NCBI GenBank assembly: GCA_003956705.1
Contig: QZCP01000043.1
Coordinates: 2,741-66,740, forward strand
Length of the DNA: 64,000 nt
Origin: Brevipalpus yothersi
Lineage: Eukaryota; Arthropoda; Arachnida; Trombidiformes; Tenuipalpidae
Reading direction: 5' to 3'
The notes under the pieces were generated by a model. The model was not told where the DNA came from. It saw nothing but the letters and a program-made list of their open reading frames with translations, and did no database searches. Both the position numbers and the translations under genes were made by a program. Each line of letters starts with the position of its first letter. The first letter of the stretch is position 1. Of the stretch, positions 24,728 through 36,519 are shown piece by piece.

Positions 24728-27700
24728 TCAGAGAGTTTCATGCTCTTTTGGTGAACGACAGAAAGGACATTTTCTCAGCTGAAGCATTTGTAGTTCCAAT
24801 TCATCAGCATGGAAAAACTGAGGAGAAAAATTAGATTAGATTAGATTAGATTAATAGACTAAATGAGAGCCATCAACTTACCCTCAAACATTTTTCACAC
24901 ATTGTTATACTGATGTCTGGCATGAGATTGCGAAAAAATTGAGTTCTTAGTGGCTTTGGCCATCTGACGATCAAAACTTCTTTTGATCGCAGTTGCTTGA
25001 GAATTTCTTGATCAACAATAATTGGCTCATATTCGGTAGTAATCTCTTCAAGCATAGACATACGCTCAGTGAATGGATCAGGAGGAAATTTTCCCTCATT
25101 CTGATCACCACTATTGTTTGTGAGATCTTCATCATCGTTTAATCTGAGAACTTGATATTCTGATGAATTTTCCTCTTCCCAATCAGACTTGACTTTCTTT
25201 TTCTTGGCTGATAGTATTCTCGATTCTTGCTCAGTATTGATGATCCTAATAGCATCTTCTTCTTTAAGGCCCTCGCCAAGCTTGAATTCTACTAGAGGCA
25301 ATAAATCTAGAGGGAAGATTTTCATGAAGTTTCAGAAAAAAAATACGAGGGTGAATGATTTCATTGATTTCATTATCATCAAGATTGCTTACCAAAATTT
25401 GTGAAAGAAAATGTGAATGGCTGTTTACAGTTTTTGCAACGATTCCCCTCACTATTGTACAGAGGATTTATTGTAGAACATCGGTAGCATAGAGGTAAAA
25501 GATCCTTTGAAATTGAGAAAAGTCAGAATTAGATTGTAAATCTTCAACAATATTCAATTACCTCATGATCATTGAACGGTCTACCTCTTGCACTGACATC
25601 ACCAAACTCGATGGCCTCCTGAAATCTTGGTGGAATATTGAATTTATTCAAAATGTCATGAATTGTTCTGGCCAATTTGTATGCTCCCAAATTTTTTGCT
25701 TGCTTAGCGAATGCAGAGAGAACACATCTGAAAAGATAGCATGTTCCTTTTAGAAAATCAAAAATTTGCCTATCGATGATCAAAAAGGAAATGATTAGAA
25801 TATTACACTTTTGAAACTCCTGGTACATCCTCATCTTCTAGTTCATGACACAAAAATCGTGCCATATTGAACAAAGCATCAGGAAAAAAAGACGTGAAAG
25901 GTTCCTCCTGTGAATCAAGATTAGCATGAAACATTAATTTGTTCGTTCATCAATAAAAACTTACAATATATCGATAAATATTGTGGTATGCATAATAAAT
26001 ATCCGCTCTTTTTTGAAAGTGTTCAAATTTGTTCAAAAGCTTGATACGATCACTTTTGTCAACACTATCGATCAATTCGAGACATTGACTGGCCAATATC
26101 CAACAAAAATAGGATGCATCAGAATAACGGTGCTCATCGATTGCATTGCTCATCAGCCGATTCAGTACTTGAAGTGATTTCGGAATTTCTCCAGCTTGAT
26201 GGAATGCTACAAAATTCAAATTCAATTTGAACAATCGGTTTTCGTTTTGAGAGCATTAAATAGCGATTTTTGTGGCGAAAATCTCAAATTTCATTTGTAT
26301 TTAATACTGATGAGTTGAATGACATACCTTTCTGTGCTTCAATGAAACGATCATTCTCAGCTAGCCACGTTGCATATGGCAAATAAATTGATTCTCGAAG
26401 CTCTGGATATTCTTGTGCTATTTTGAAAGCTTCTTCCCACTGATGAGACTTGATATATACTAGGCTCAAATTTTTGTAATCACCCATCTTTTTATATATA
26501 TCGGCAGCAATGAAAAATTGTTTCAGTTTTTGTAAATACTGGGCACACAGAGCCAAATTCTTTTGATCACCTTTATCTAATTGACGCGAAAGAGTAGTTA
26601 ATCTGAAAACAAGGAGAGATCTGAATTAACAACTTTTTTTTTCGTGTCAGTGAGAATTTGAATTACTTATCAACCCATCCATTTTGTCCATAAATTTCGA
26701 TTGCTTTGGATGTTTCACCAGCCGAAAGATACATTTCAGCGGCTGCACCAGTATCATGAGTGGCGATATTGCTAACCCAATCAGCCTGTTGTGATATCAA
26801 TTTTTTCTTCAATGGATCATCACCTGATTTGACCAGATTTTGGGCTTGTTCGAACATCCTCAAATCAGTATACATTGTTATGGCCTTATCTTCGTGTCCT
26901 GCTTGCTTATAAAATTTAGTGGCTTCTGTGAATCGTCCTCGAAATGCCATCACATCAGCCAAGAATAGCATTTCATTGTTTTTGGATGATAATGCTGATG
27001 GAGCTGAATAATTTTGTATCAAATCTAAGTATAGATAGTTTCGAGTTCGTGTGAAAGCTTTCTTAGCAATAGATAGCTCAATAGATTCCAAAGCTCCATG
27101 AGCTAATTGTTCCCAATCGTAGTCAGTAACCTTTAGACAGGCAGTATGATATGCTTCTCTTGATAGGAGAGGAATAATGAGAAAGAATTTGGTTGAGGTT
27201 CTAGATGGGATGATGATACCTACTGAAATAGTTTGCATTCCAAATATTGATACATTGGAACAGATTGAGAAACTTCCACTATTGACATGCTATTGAAGTG
27301 AAGACAAAATACTTTCGGTCCTGAGAATCCAACAACAAATCCCTGGGATGAATAGAGAAGAAAAATTTTCATCCCATAAAGTTCATTGGATAACCTGGCA
27401 GAATTGCTTGGAAGCAAACCTGAAGTTGCTGATGATGAGCAGGGAAATTCGATGCTCTTATACTCAGATTTCCCATTCCAGAGAAGCACATCATATCTTC
27501 AGCTTTCGAATTCCATGCTACACTGTTAGCATTTCGTTCCTTACGTTAGAAATAAGACAAAAAATGAACAGATCAAGATTCCTTATGGGTCACTGGTTGA
27601 CTTACTTGGTATAATAATTCTTTGCTCTGTAAATCATGAACATAGAGATTGCTTTTCTCATCTACCACGGCAATCTTCTTGCGAAGCATACTGATGTCAA

Positions 27701-29757
27701 GACAGCGAACCGAATTTTGAATCTTTACAACAGCCACAGGAAAAGGATTGTTGATGAAAATTTGAAGAACATGACCATTTTTGAGACCAACAAGAATCTG
27801 TTCTTTTCCAGGTGGACCTCCGATAATTTTTAGGTATCTAATCAATTGTTCCAAAATCCATTCTCGCTCAAGAGTACCCTTGAAAGTGAAACACTGCAAC
27901 TTTCGATCTTGACAGAGTATCAAACTTTCTGAGCTGACAACCATTGAAGTACACTCGAATTTTTGTGAGATTTTCTCTTTAATTTTGTATTTCATATCAC
28001 TAGCTTGATCTTCATCTGTTAATTCATAGATAACCACTCGAGTTGGTAGTTGGATCTGATAAGAAGTGAAACATCAAATCTAATTGTTGTATGAAATAAT
28101 TGATGATGACATACCGCAAGACGGTTTTTATAAATTGCTAGTTTCTTCACCAATTCTCGACATTTAATACGCACTAAAAAGTTAAAAGAAGAAAGAATCC
28201 AAAGTCAAAAAACCAAAGAATATGAGGTTCAGGTGCTCAAAAACTTTCTTCAGGATTCAATTTTGAACGTTTCAAAAAATTTAGAACACAGCTATCGTTA
28301 CCTTTCTCTTCGGTGAGAAGATGCTGAACAATAACATCATCCATATTGTCTCGATAAGCATAGCGATCTTTGAAAAGACTGTGAACAGTTGAAAATGTTA
28401 ATTCACAAACAATTAGATTACCATTTTGAGTTACAACCGCCTGTAGTGAGAGAAATTCTAATTTAAATGAGAATAGCCAAAATCTGAGTTTTCTCTACTT
28501 TCCACATGTGTTCCATTGGGAGCACATTGTGCGGTCCATATCCAATGAGCATCTTTGTAAATTGTTCCTATTGGAATTCCCTCTCTAGTATACATGATAG
28601 CTTCCCGATTGACTCCAGTTATGATTAAATAATCACCATTAGGAAAATATTTAACACTCAAAGGATCATAGCCAAGAGATTTTTCGGGTGAGATCTATTT
28701 TATGAAAGGTAATTATGAATCTGAGGAGTGAGAAAGATTTGATTTTTTTTTTCACCTGTTTTCCAGATAGATCGAAAAAGTTCAGTGACTGTGACCAGTC
28801 GGCTGCAGCTATAACATCAGGCATTTCAGGGTCTTTTTTAGGACAAAAAGAAACTCCCCAAATAGGAGGAGATGAGCCCCCTTGTTTTTCGATTCGAATT
28901 AATTCATCACCAGCCTATGTATTAATAGAGATATGTGGAGATGATCTATGTGAAAAAAAGTCAACCCGGAAAACTTACCATGGATCGTATCGAGATGAAT
29001 CCGGAAGAGGTACCCAAAGCGAGATGGTGACCATCATTTGACCATGAACAACAATTTATTTGGGATGAAACTTTGTGCTTGACCACAGACTTTTGCTCTG
29101 GTGACCAGATTCCGAAATCATTGTTGGTGCAACTTGCCAACTGACCACTTATGGGATTGAATTCGAGACATCTGATGCTATCATTATGCCTGAATTATGA
29201 GAGTTATGGATAAGATTCAGACTGAATCAATTAACTTCAAATATATTCATTCTATTCTCATTGAAAATTGAATTCATTCTCTTAAAATGTCATTAACGAG
29301 AAAAAACTTACGAATATTTGAGTATTCCCTCATACTTGGAAGTCCAAATGATCACTTGCTTATCGACAGATCCTGAAGCAAAACGGCGATTGTCTTGAGA
29401 ATAAGCTACTGATAAGACCTATTTTTGGGGAAAAAATTGCCGAAAATTGTCAATATAGCTTGTTAATTTTTGTTCACCCAGTTTAAATAAGGGATTTCAC
29501 CTACTGTATCTCGATGATTTTTCAGAGAAGTCACCAATAGTCCATCTCGAGCATTGTAAATATAGACATTTGTTCCTGCAGTTGCAGCAACATGATTTCC
29601 ATCCGGACTGAAGGCAACATCATAGAGGCTTCGAATGTATTGATGATGAAACATATATTAATAATTATTTATAATAGCTTTTCTACCACAGAACTCACCT
29701 CAAAGGATTTCCATCTCGATCGTGGAAAGTATCGCGCCAAATGATGTTTGATTTCAT
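24728..29757 (-). CDS. IFT122: Intraflagellar transport protein 122 (IFT-A subunit)
   Basis: Core WD40/TPR subunit of the IFT-A complex, which drives retrograde transport and membrane-receptor entry in cilia; in arthropods it is needed in ciliated sensory neurons. I join 19 exons in consistent phase, from 29757-29699 to 24817-24728 (3639 nt, 1212 aa; human forms are about 1180-1240). Exons 1-11 give the WD40 half, with family matches such as LYDVAFSPDG, DNRRFASGSVDK and IGGPPGKEQILVGLKNG. Exons 12-16 give the TPR half: LFLADVMAFRGRFTEA, YLPYATWLAENDRF, LGAYKLARTIHD. Exon 17 is a zinc-ribbon-like CYRC...CKNC segment. The final two exons supply CEKC...CPFC. Introns are mostly 60-110 bp. A (TTAGA)n tract sits in the last intron. 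The start at 29757 (MKSNIIWRD) matches the family's short N-terminus. The gene looks intact. Confidence 0.95.
24831..24853. repeat. (TTAGA)n pentanucleotide repeat in the last IFT122 intron
   Basis: About four and a half units of TTAGA between the last two IFT122 exons. It is not the arthropod telomere unit TTAGG. Confidence 0.85.
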
Positions 29758-30250
29758 GATAGCTTCAAGCCATGGAAACAATGAAAGCGATCACTTCTCT
29801 GGTCATCATGAAAGTCGAAATAAGTTAGAAAAATTGACATCAAACCATAGAGAACATGGACAACAAATGTTGATTGTTTACTTTGGTTCTAAATTCAAAT
29901 CGAAAAGTGTTTTCATTTTTGTTATTGTTATTGTAGCTAGGTTGCACTTGACAACATCCAAAATGCAAAACATCGTGTTGAGGTTGATTAGCCGAAATGA
30001 ATGGACATCTGTTTCGAAAATTGTCTTACAAAATATTTCTTATAAATTAATCAACACAAAGCGAATGTATTAACAGATTACAAGGAAGATAATCAAGAAA
30101 GGAACAATGAATTAGATGGAGAGGAAAAAGGTAAGCTATACCCTAAGCAATAGGTAGGAATTCTGATCAATTGATCTAATAAGTACATCATTGAAATTAC
30201 TCTTTGAGTGCTATGGCTATGTGACTATTGATCTCAATCGTATTCACATT
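29758..30250. other. IFT122 upstream region
   Basis: Between the IFT122 start and the 3' end of the first chemoreceptor-like gene, which lies upstream on the same strand. It must hold the IFT122 promoter. I looked for a clear RFX X-box and did not find a convincing one by eye. Confidence 0.4.
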
Positions 30251-31712
30251 TTAATCATTATCAGCCACTCCTGGCAGCCTTTTGATTTGTCCCAGTCCCA
30301 TCAAAACGATTGGAATAACTGTATTCATGATTATCGGAATCATGGTCAATTTTAATTCAACAACACGACCAACTGTAATGGGAATATAGTAGATTCGCAA
30401 AATTTTCTCCCGACACAAAACATCCTCTAATCCTGAATCAACGGTATCCAGTGGCCTTTCCATCACATTTTGCTGTAACCATTTGCTCAATTCAATATTT
30501 TTCTCTCTACATTGATCAACAATCGCCGTGACATACAATAGAGCGACAGTTTCGAGTGTGAAAAAGGTCCAATCGGTGAAAATTTTGAAAAAAGTTTCAC
30601 CATAAGATAAAAAATTAGCTCTCATGAAGCAAAGATAAGTTTCAATGAAGTGTGATGATAGCCAAATGAAAGGTATCAGTGATAATGAATCATCTAAGCT
30701 TCTTTTGAGCTTAGAAATACTTTGATAAGTTTGAAGAATGATAATCGTATCTGTGTTACTTACATTGAGAATTCTAAGAAATTCGACAGTAAAAAAAGAA
30801 GACAATGCCTCTAATCCATTTTTCTGGTTTTTCGAGTAAACATTATCAAGAAATAGTCATGAAAACAAAGATATCAATTTACTCTGGTTCATTCAAGTGT
30901 GTATGTCTATCAAGTTTGTACAGCGAGAAGCGACTCACTGATCATTGGATTAATTGAAATGCGTTATGGACTAAATGAAATGAACTCGGACTAAATAGAT
31001 TGCTTTCAGGACTAAATGATCTGCATGCGCGGATGAAATTGACTGATCATCACTGTAGGAAGCTTGTCTTAGAAAAGTTTATATGGCATGAACTCTTGAA
31101 TCTGTTGAAAACCAAATCAACCACAATCCATGTGTAAGAGAATAGAGTCATGGTAAAAATTGGAATTGGATGACTGAAAATGGTGATAAATATTGAGCCC
31201 ACAAGGCAGATTGTGTGCTCATTCTCTTTTGATATGGACAAATACGATGGTTGAAAAAGTTTTCCACAATCTTTTTTCCTCTCTTCACTAGAAATTCCAA
31301 TAATAGCTTGTAGAAGGACCAATAATCCAGTCATACAAGCCAAATGTTTGCCCCTTCTTTGCAGCAATTGCCAATCATGCCAATTCAAGTGTATGTTGAG
31401 ATCTTCAAATAATTGATACCATGTTTTGCGATTCCGAATAGTTTCCACCAACAATAGGCGACTACTGATGTGACGAACAAGCTCAACGTAATGCGAATTG
31501 AATGCAGTGTTCTGATAGATGTGAGATAAAGGAACACTCACATTGAAACATAAGAAAAGGAAAGTCATTGAAATGTGCACATTCAATATAATAGTAGAGC
31601 AAATGTGGTTATTTGGAAGACCTATGAAAAAGAACGCAACCGAAAGGAATATATCAGGAACGACCAACATGATCGCCTTGGAAATTTCGAGAATTTCAAC
31701 GTTGATTTCCAA
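30251..31712 (-). CDS. Gustatory-receptor-like 7TM protein, probably two exons, 5' end uncertain
   Basis: Two open segments in the same orientation look like parts of one seven-transmembrane chemoreceptor. Segment 31712-31050 has about four hydrophobic spans (for example FLSVAFFFIGL and ISMTFLFLCF). Segment about 30830-30251 has three more and ends VGRVVELKLTMIPIIMN... before a stop. The loop and span KRSLDDSLSLIPFIWLSSHFI aligns with FNEVLSFWPLIWFTNAFIS in the neighbouring receptor, which is the main reason to join them. Neither a clean donor in the first segment nor an ATG-initiated N-terminus is evident; the first in-frame ATG falls within span 1. A missing short 5' exon or pseudogenisation is possible. 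Ligand unknown. Confidence 0.5.
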
Positions 31713-31767
31713 GTAACGACCATGAATAGGGATAGATTACTTGGATAGTAGGTTCAAATGTATCATT

Positions 31768-31771
<4 letters not shown>

Positions 31772-31807
<36 letters not shown>
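31772..31807. repeat. (CT)n microsatellite
   Basis: CT run of about 35 bp just upstream of the first exon of the downstream chemoreceptor-like gene. Confidence 0.9.
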
Positions 31808-31813
<6 letters not shown>

Positions 31814-32011
31814 TTCACAATTCCATGATTATCGAAAAGAAATAGAAGATCAAGCATATAGCTTCTTCGCTGTTCTTTAAGTTCAATTCTTGCTGATTCA
31901 GAGCATTTATTCCGTGAAATTACAATTCAAATCTAATAAAAAAGGATAATAGATTTGTTATTGATCCCAGAATCATGCTGGAATTTTAAATCATTGCTAG
32001 CTTGGGGTCAC

Positions 32012-33169
32012 TCATTTGGATGTCTGTAAATCATTTTTGCGTTCAAAATTCAAAGTTATTATCGCCATTGGAACAGCAGAATAGAAAAATGAGAGCATAA
32101 CTTTCCGATCAATATTGAACAGATTCCCAATTGTTAGTGGAACCAGAGGAGTTGCTCGCAATTCCTGATATAGCTTAATGCATTCAATTTTTTCCTCAAC
32201 CTTGCTGTCAAAATGAGTGATGATATTGTCACCAATGTCATTGGTTGTATTCTCTTCGTACACAGTGATGTATATGACCAGAAAAACAACCAAAATCAAG
32301 CATAAAATCTCAGCGCAAGCTATTGAAAATTTGTTCAGAAAAATAGGCGTCGATGATATGATTCTTGTATGGAAAGTGCGGACAATCGATAAGCATACTG
32401 ATATGAATGCATTAGTAAACCATATTAGTGGCCAAAATGAGAGAACTTCATTGAATTGGTGTTTAATCGATTGTAGTCTACTTCGCTCAGAGCGAAGTCT
32501 AATCATTTTATCCAAATTTTGTGATCTCTGAATGGTAGCCGATGCAACTTCATGGGTCCGAAAACGTTGATACAGAATATGGACTCGATAAATGGCCACC
32601 GAATAGATACCCATCGAATATATTTGCAATCCATTGGCAATCCATACATAATGAAATTGAGCCACGTATTGGAGGGTCAAAATGATTATGTCCTCAAATT
32701 TATCCGATCCTCTCTTGAATATAATATTATCTGAGATCAGAATGAAGTTTGAAGATTCTCCAAGCACATAGATTGTGAACAAGAGTAGACCAATTGCACG
32801 AAGTTTGAAAACTCGAATTTTTTCCGCTTGTGTAAGAGTTGAATCAACCAGAGAAGTCAAATAGTACAGATGATTAATTGTTCTACTTACATTCCATACC
32901 AAAGCGATGTAAGCCAATTGGCGAAGTATTGGTAAGGTTTCGAAAATATGATGAATTTGATTGTCAATGATGAGAAAAGCTATGTAGCAGGCGACAATCG
33001 ATAAGTTTATGGCCACTGAAATATTGTCAAGTAAACAATTTTTATGTCGAATTCCATTCAAACGCAGCCAAAAAACGTCGAACTGTTCAAGAATAATGAT
33101 CATTTCTCCTCGAATCTTCTTGGATGAAACCAAGGAACCAATCCAATTTTCTGATTTTTTCATCAACAT
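32012..33169 (-). CDS. Gustatory-receptor-like 7TM chemoreceptor
   Basis: Intact single-exon 385-aa predicted membrane protein with an ATG start and about seven hydrophobic segments: for example SIVACYIAFLII near 55, AIGLLLFTIYVLG near 125, PLIWFTNAFISVC near 245, ILCLILVVFLVIYITV near 285 and a last span near 365. A short cytoplasmic N-terminus, a long basic loop before span 5 (KMIRLRSERSRLQSIKHQF) and a short C-terminal tail fit arthropod gustatory receptors, whose primary sequence is poorly conserved. The classic TYhhhhhQF signature is not clear here. It is a tandem neighbour of the related gene at 30251-31712, about 300 bp away on the same strand, suggesting local duplication. An unrelated 7TM family cannot be excluded. 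Confidence 0.55.
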   Translation of the reverse strand: MLMKKSENWIGSLVSSKKIRGEMIIILEQFDVFWLRLNGIRHKNCLLDNISVAINLSIVACYIAFLIIDNQIHHIFETLPILRQLAYIALVWNVSRTINHLYYLTSLVDSTLTQAEKIRVFKLRAIGLLLFTIYVLGESSNFILISDNIIFKRGSDKFEDIIILTLQYVAQFHYVWIANGLQIYSMGIYSVAIYRVHILYQRFRTHEVASATIQRSQNLDKMIRLRSERSRLQSIKHQFNEVLSFWPLIWFTNAFISVCLSIVRTFHTRIISSTPIFLNKFSIACAEILCLILVVFLVIYITVYEENTTNDIGDNIITHFDSKVEEKIECIKLYQELRATPLVPLTIGNLFNIDRKVMLSFFYSAVPMAIITLNFERKNDLQTSK

Positions 33170-33936
33170 TAAAATTTTTCTTGATGATTTGCCTTCACTT
33201 TCAGTTGAGATACTTTAATAATATTTTCACCAACGAATACTGAGCTCGAGATAAACTTTTCCTTATCGTGGATCGCTACCAATCGATCAGAACTCCAGTT
33301 AACTATCGATTATGAAGATTCAATGGATGTCAGCAGGCTAAAGCCGGGGTTTGACGAGAAGAAAATATCAATTGTTGAGAATCTTAAATAAGAAACCTCA
33401 CTATTTGAGCTAAACTCTTTGACTAGCCTCTACCATCAGTAAACTAGGATCAACAGTTAAGCTTCCTTCGAGTTACCGAGAACTCTTGACATGTAAAGGC
33501 TTTCCACGCAGAACAGAAACTTGAGGTTAAAGCTCATGAGTACTGAATAAAAAATTCGATCAAATTCAACTAATCTTCTCACTAAATCGTTTTGATTCTG
33601 AACTAGAGAATATCTTAGAATATGGGGGTGATGAGATGATCATCAAGTCATTTAGTTCACTGATCTGGTCATTTCTTTTCAATTGAACCCTCGAAGATAC
33701 AGAGTAAAAGTCAATTTACAAGTAGATTCGACTGTCTGTAGATATGAGGATTAACCATGGAAAAAATCTATTCCATGAGAGTGCTATGAAAGTCAAACTA
33801 AAGTAACTGATAGATAAAATCTATTTTGTCCCAAATAAATTGAATTAGAAAAATTCTTATCAAGTTCTATAGATCTTAGCTCTTGGATTACTTCGAATAA
33901 CTTTTTATAGACCATTCAAACCAAATGAATAGTCTT
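33170..33936. other. Intergenic region upstream of the rearranged block
   Basis: No gene recognised. It separates the chemoreceptor-like genes from the first direct repeat of the eIF3k promoter. Confidence 0.5.
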
Positions 33937-34335
33937 ATCCAAATCGAGCAATCACCCTGAACTATGATAGACAAATTTTTTTTTCAATTATGAATGAAAT
34001 GCCACTCAAATGCCACACTAATTAGCAATCTCAATCGAATCAGGTTTAAATCGTTAAAATTGTGATCCCAAATCGAGAAGCAAAAAATTATCAGTAAAAA
34101 GTTTTAATCATTAAATGTATATCCTTGATTCACCGTTTGGCACGACACTGCTGCAGCGTTCACGTGTGAAGCGGTTTTCGGCCAACATTGCAAGTGAATC
34201 AATTGATTTTGATTTAATTATCGTTCTTAATCACTCGGTATTTTTGTGATCATTGTTTGTTGTCCATCAAAATATTGATCATCATGTCTACCGCAATGAA
34301 AGAAATGGTGTCCGAAATGTTCAAAGGCATTGAGT
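33937..34335 (+). repeat. Direct repeat copy A: duplicated eIF3k promoter, 5'UTR and first 17 codons
   Basis: Matches 36191-36570 over its whole length with scattered substitutions and small indels (the most conserved part begins TGTATATCCTTGATTCACCG). It carries the eIF3k start ATG at 34284 and its first 17 codons, with one Leu-to-Phe change. The CACGTG E-box (34161-34166) is kept, but the E2F-like TTTGGCGC of copy B reads TTTGGCAC here (34136-34143). Confidence 0.9.
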
Positions 34336-35813
34336 GGTCTCGACAAAGACCCAAAGCATTGCCGATTGGGGCCGACAATGGTCAAGACAATTCAGATTCA
34401 CCTGTTCGTAGACCTCGTAGACAGCTTGAACCTTTGCTCCTCTCGAGTGATACAACAGCAGGTCTTGATGATCTTCGTAATAAAGATATTAGAACTTCTC
34501 TTTCTTCCTTCGACCAAAATGGACTTATAGTATTGAATGAGAAGGTTAGTGTTGATCTCTGTCTTGCATCTTCAAATCTTGTCAAAGTCAAAACATTTGG
34601 CAATGTTTCTCATTCATTTATCTAATTTTCTCAATCTTTTAGAGATACAAGTTGTGCAAGAATGATCTTCAGTTCTATGCTGACGTTGGTTTTGGTTCTT
34701 GTGGTCAAGTTGTCAAAATGGAACACAAGGCAACAAAAACTTTTGTTGCTGTTAAGGTAATTTTTTGTATGCTCACTTATTTCATGATTCTGTTGTTTGT
34801 TTTCTCATGTAAAGAACATTTTTTTATCTCTTTTTCATTCTATATAGCAAATGAGACGAAGTGGCAACGAGGAGGAAGCAAAGAGAATTGCCATGGATCT
34901 TGAAGTTCTCTTAAAATGTTCATCTTGTAAATACATTGTTCAGTGTTATGGTTATCTTATAACGGAATCAGAGGTTTGGATTTGCATGGAGCGAATGACT
35001 ACCTGTTTTGAGAAATTACTCAGGAAAATGAATCCTCAAAATGATTCGAAACTGAAAAATGAATCCAATCGGTCTGAGGAGTCATGTAAAGAGCTCGAGA
35101 CTCCACTCAAAGTGGTTCCTCAAGGTGTTCTTGGCAAAATAGCTGTTGCAGTGAGTATTGGTCGACAGATGCATTTTTGAATCATTCTAATTTCGATTCT
35201 CTATTACAGACTGTTAAAGCTTTGAATTATCTGAAAGAGAACCATGATGTAATCCATAGAGATGTCAAACCATCAAATATTTTGATCAATCGTATGGGTG
35301 AAGTCAAACTATGTGATTTCGGTATCAGTGGTAAACTTGTGGACTCCAAAGCTAGAACTAGGCTGGATGGATGTGCTATTTATTTGGCAGTAAGTATCTG
35401 ATCATCATCATTCAATTTGTTGGGTAGGGTCGATCCCTCTCTTATGTATCTCCCATTACAGCCTGAAAGGATTGATTCACCAGAGCCTTATGATGTTCGA
35501 GCTGATATTTGGAGTCTCGGTATCACTCTTTTCGAGCTTGCAACTGGGCGGAATCCCTTCTGGGATTGTAAAGCAAATTTCGAAGTTCTTAGTAAAGTAG
35601 TCACAAAAGACCCGCCTATTTTACCTGATGATAATGAGAATTTTGAGCTCTGGCCTGAATTCCGTGAATTTGTAGCTTCTTGGTGAGTTGTAGTGATTGT
35701 ATGGGGTAAATGAATTTTTCTAACGATTCATATTTTATCTTCTCTCTCTCCAGTTTGAAGAAAGATTTTCGACAAAGGCCAAAATATAAGGATTTGTTAG
35801 TAAGTACCTTCGG

Positions 35814-35879
<66 letters not shown>

Positions 35880-36055
35880 GGCATTCTATCTTCTATCTTA
35901 TATCTTTGAAACCATACCTAATGGAAGGTTCCATCTTTTCCATTCAACATTTTACTAATTCGATATTATTTCTTCAGGCTAGTGAATTCATTAAACGTTC
36001 CGAGCGAGAGCAAGTTGATGTCGCCGGTTGGTTGAACTCAGTGTTTCCAAACTGA
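34284..36055 (+). CDS. Chimeric kinase: eIF3k N-terminus fused to MKK7 catalytic domain
   Basis: Predicted dual-specificity MAP kinase kinase made by insertion of an MKK7 gene copy into eIF3k exon 1. Seven exons: 34284-34544, 34643-34756, 34848-35150, 35210-35389, 35462-35682, 35754-35799 and 35978-36055 (1203 nt, 400 aa, all in phase). Residues 1-17 (MSTAMKEMVSEMFKGIE) are eIF3k; the rest matches the full MKK7 at 41183-43650. Kinase motifs are intact: GFGSCGQ, VAVK, VIHRDVKPSN, LCDFGIS, and the SKART activation-loop phosphosites. The ending WLNSVFPN is identical. It lacks about 150 N-terminal residues of MKK7, keeping only the possible docking motif RQRPKALPI. It has one codon fewer in exon 5 and a 60-bp CT array in intron 6. 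No frameshift or stop is seen. Expression is unknown; it could be a young functional gene or not yet decayed. Confidence 0.85.
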
Positions 36056-36188
36056 TTGGACTGTTGTTACTTCACGTGCCATCCGCTGTCAAGCATTCAT
36101 CAAAAAAGAAATCATCCGCACAAGTAACGAAACCCATTTCATCTTGGGTAGAAAGAAGCGATCTCCGAAGGAGAAGTAACTTCTCTTG
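34336..36188 (+). repeat. Inverted duplicate of MKK7 genomic segment
   Basis: Corresponds to about 41051-43186 on the opposite strand, including introns and about 130 bp of 3' flank, so it is a DNA-level copy and not a retrocopy. It is shorter than the source mainly because intron 2 is 91 bp here against about 282 bp there. It ends exactly where the second direct repeat begins. Confidence 0.9.
35817..35877. repeat. (CT)n microsatellite in chimeric kinase intron 6
   Basis: CT run of about 60 bp, absent at this length from the same intron of the source MKK7, so it expanded after duplication or was lost there. Confidence 0.95.
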
Positions 36189-36190
36189 CA

Positions 36191-36519
36191 GACCATCGAG
36201 CTCATCCTGAACTAGAGTAAATTTTTTTCAATCATGTATGAAATGCAGCTCTTATGCCTCACTGATTAGCAAATCTCAATCAAATCATTTTTAAATCTTA
36301 AAAATTGTGATCCAAAATGGAGGAGCAAAAAATAATCAGTAAAAAGTTTTAATCATCAAATGTATATCCTTGATTCACCGTTTGGCGCGACACTGCAGCG
36401 TTCACGTGTAAAGCGGTTTTGGGCCAACATTGCAAGTGAATCAATTGATTTAATTATCGTTCTTAATCACTCTGTGTTTTTGTGATCATTGTTTGTTGTC
36501 CATCAAAATATTGATCATC
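36191..36519 (+). promoter_or_regulatory. eIF3k promoter/5'UTR region (direct repeat copy B)
   Basis: About 330 bp upstream of the intact eIF3k start and repeated at 33937-34283. It contains TTTGGCGC (36381-36388), an E2F-type sequence, and CACGTG (36403-36408), a Myc/Max-type E-box, followed by a run of sequence conserved between copies up to the ATG. The motif assignments are by consensus only. The function as promoter is inferred from position and conservation. Confidence 0.55.
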
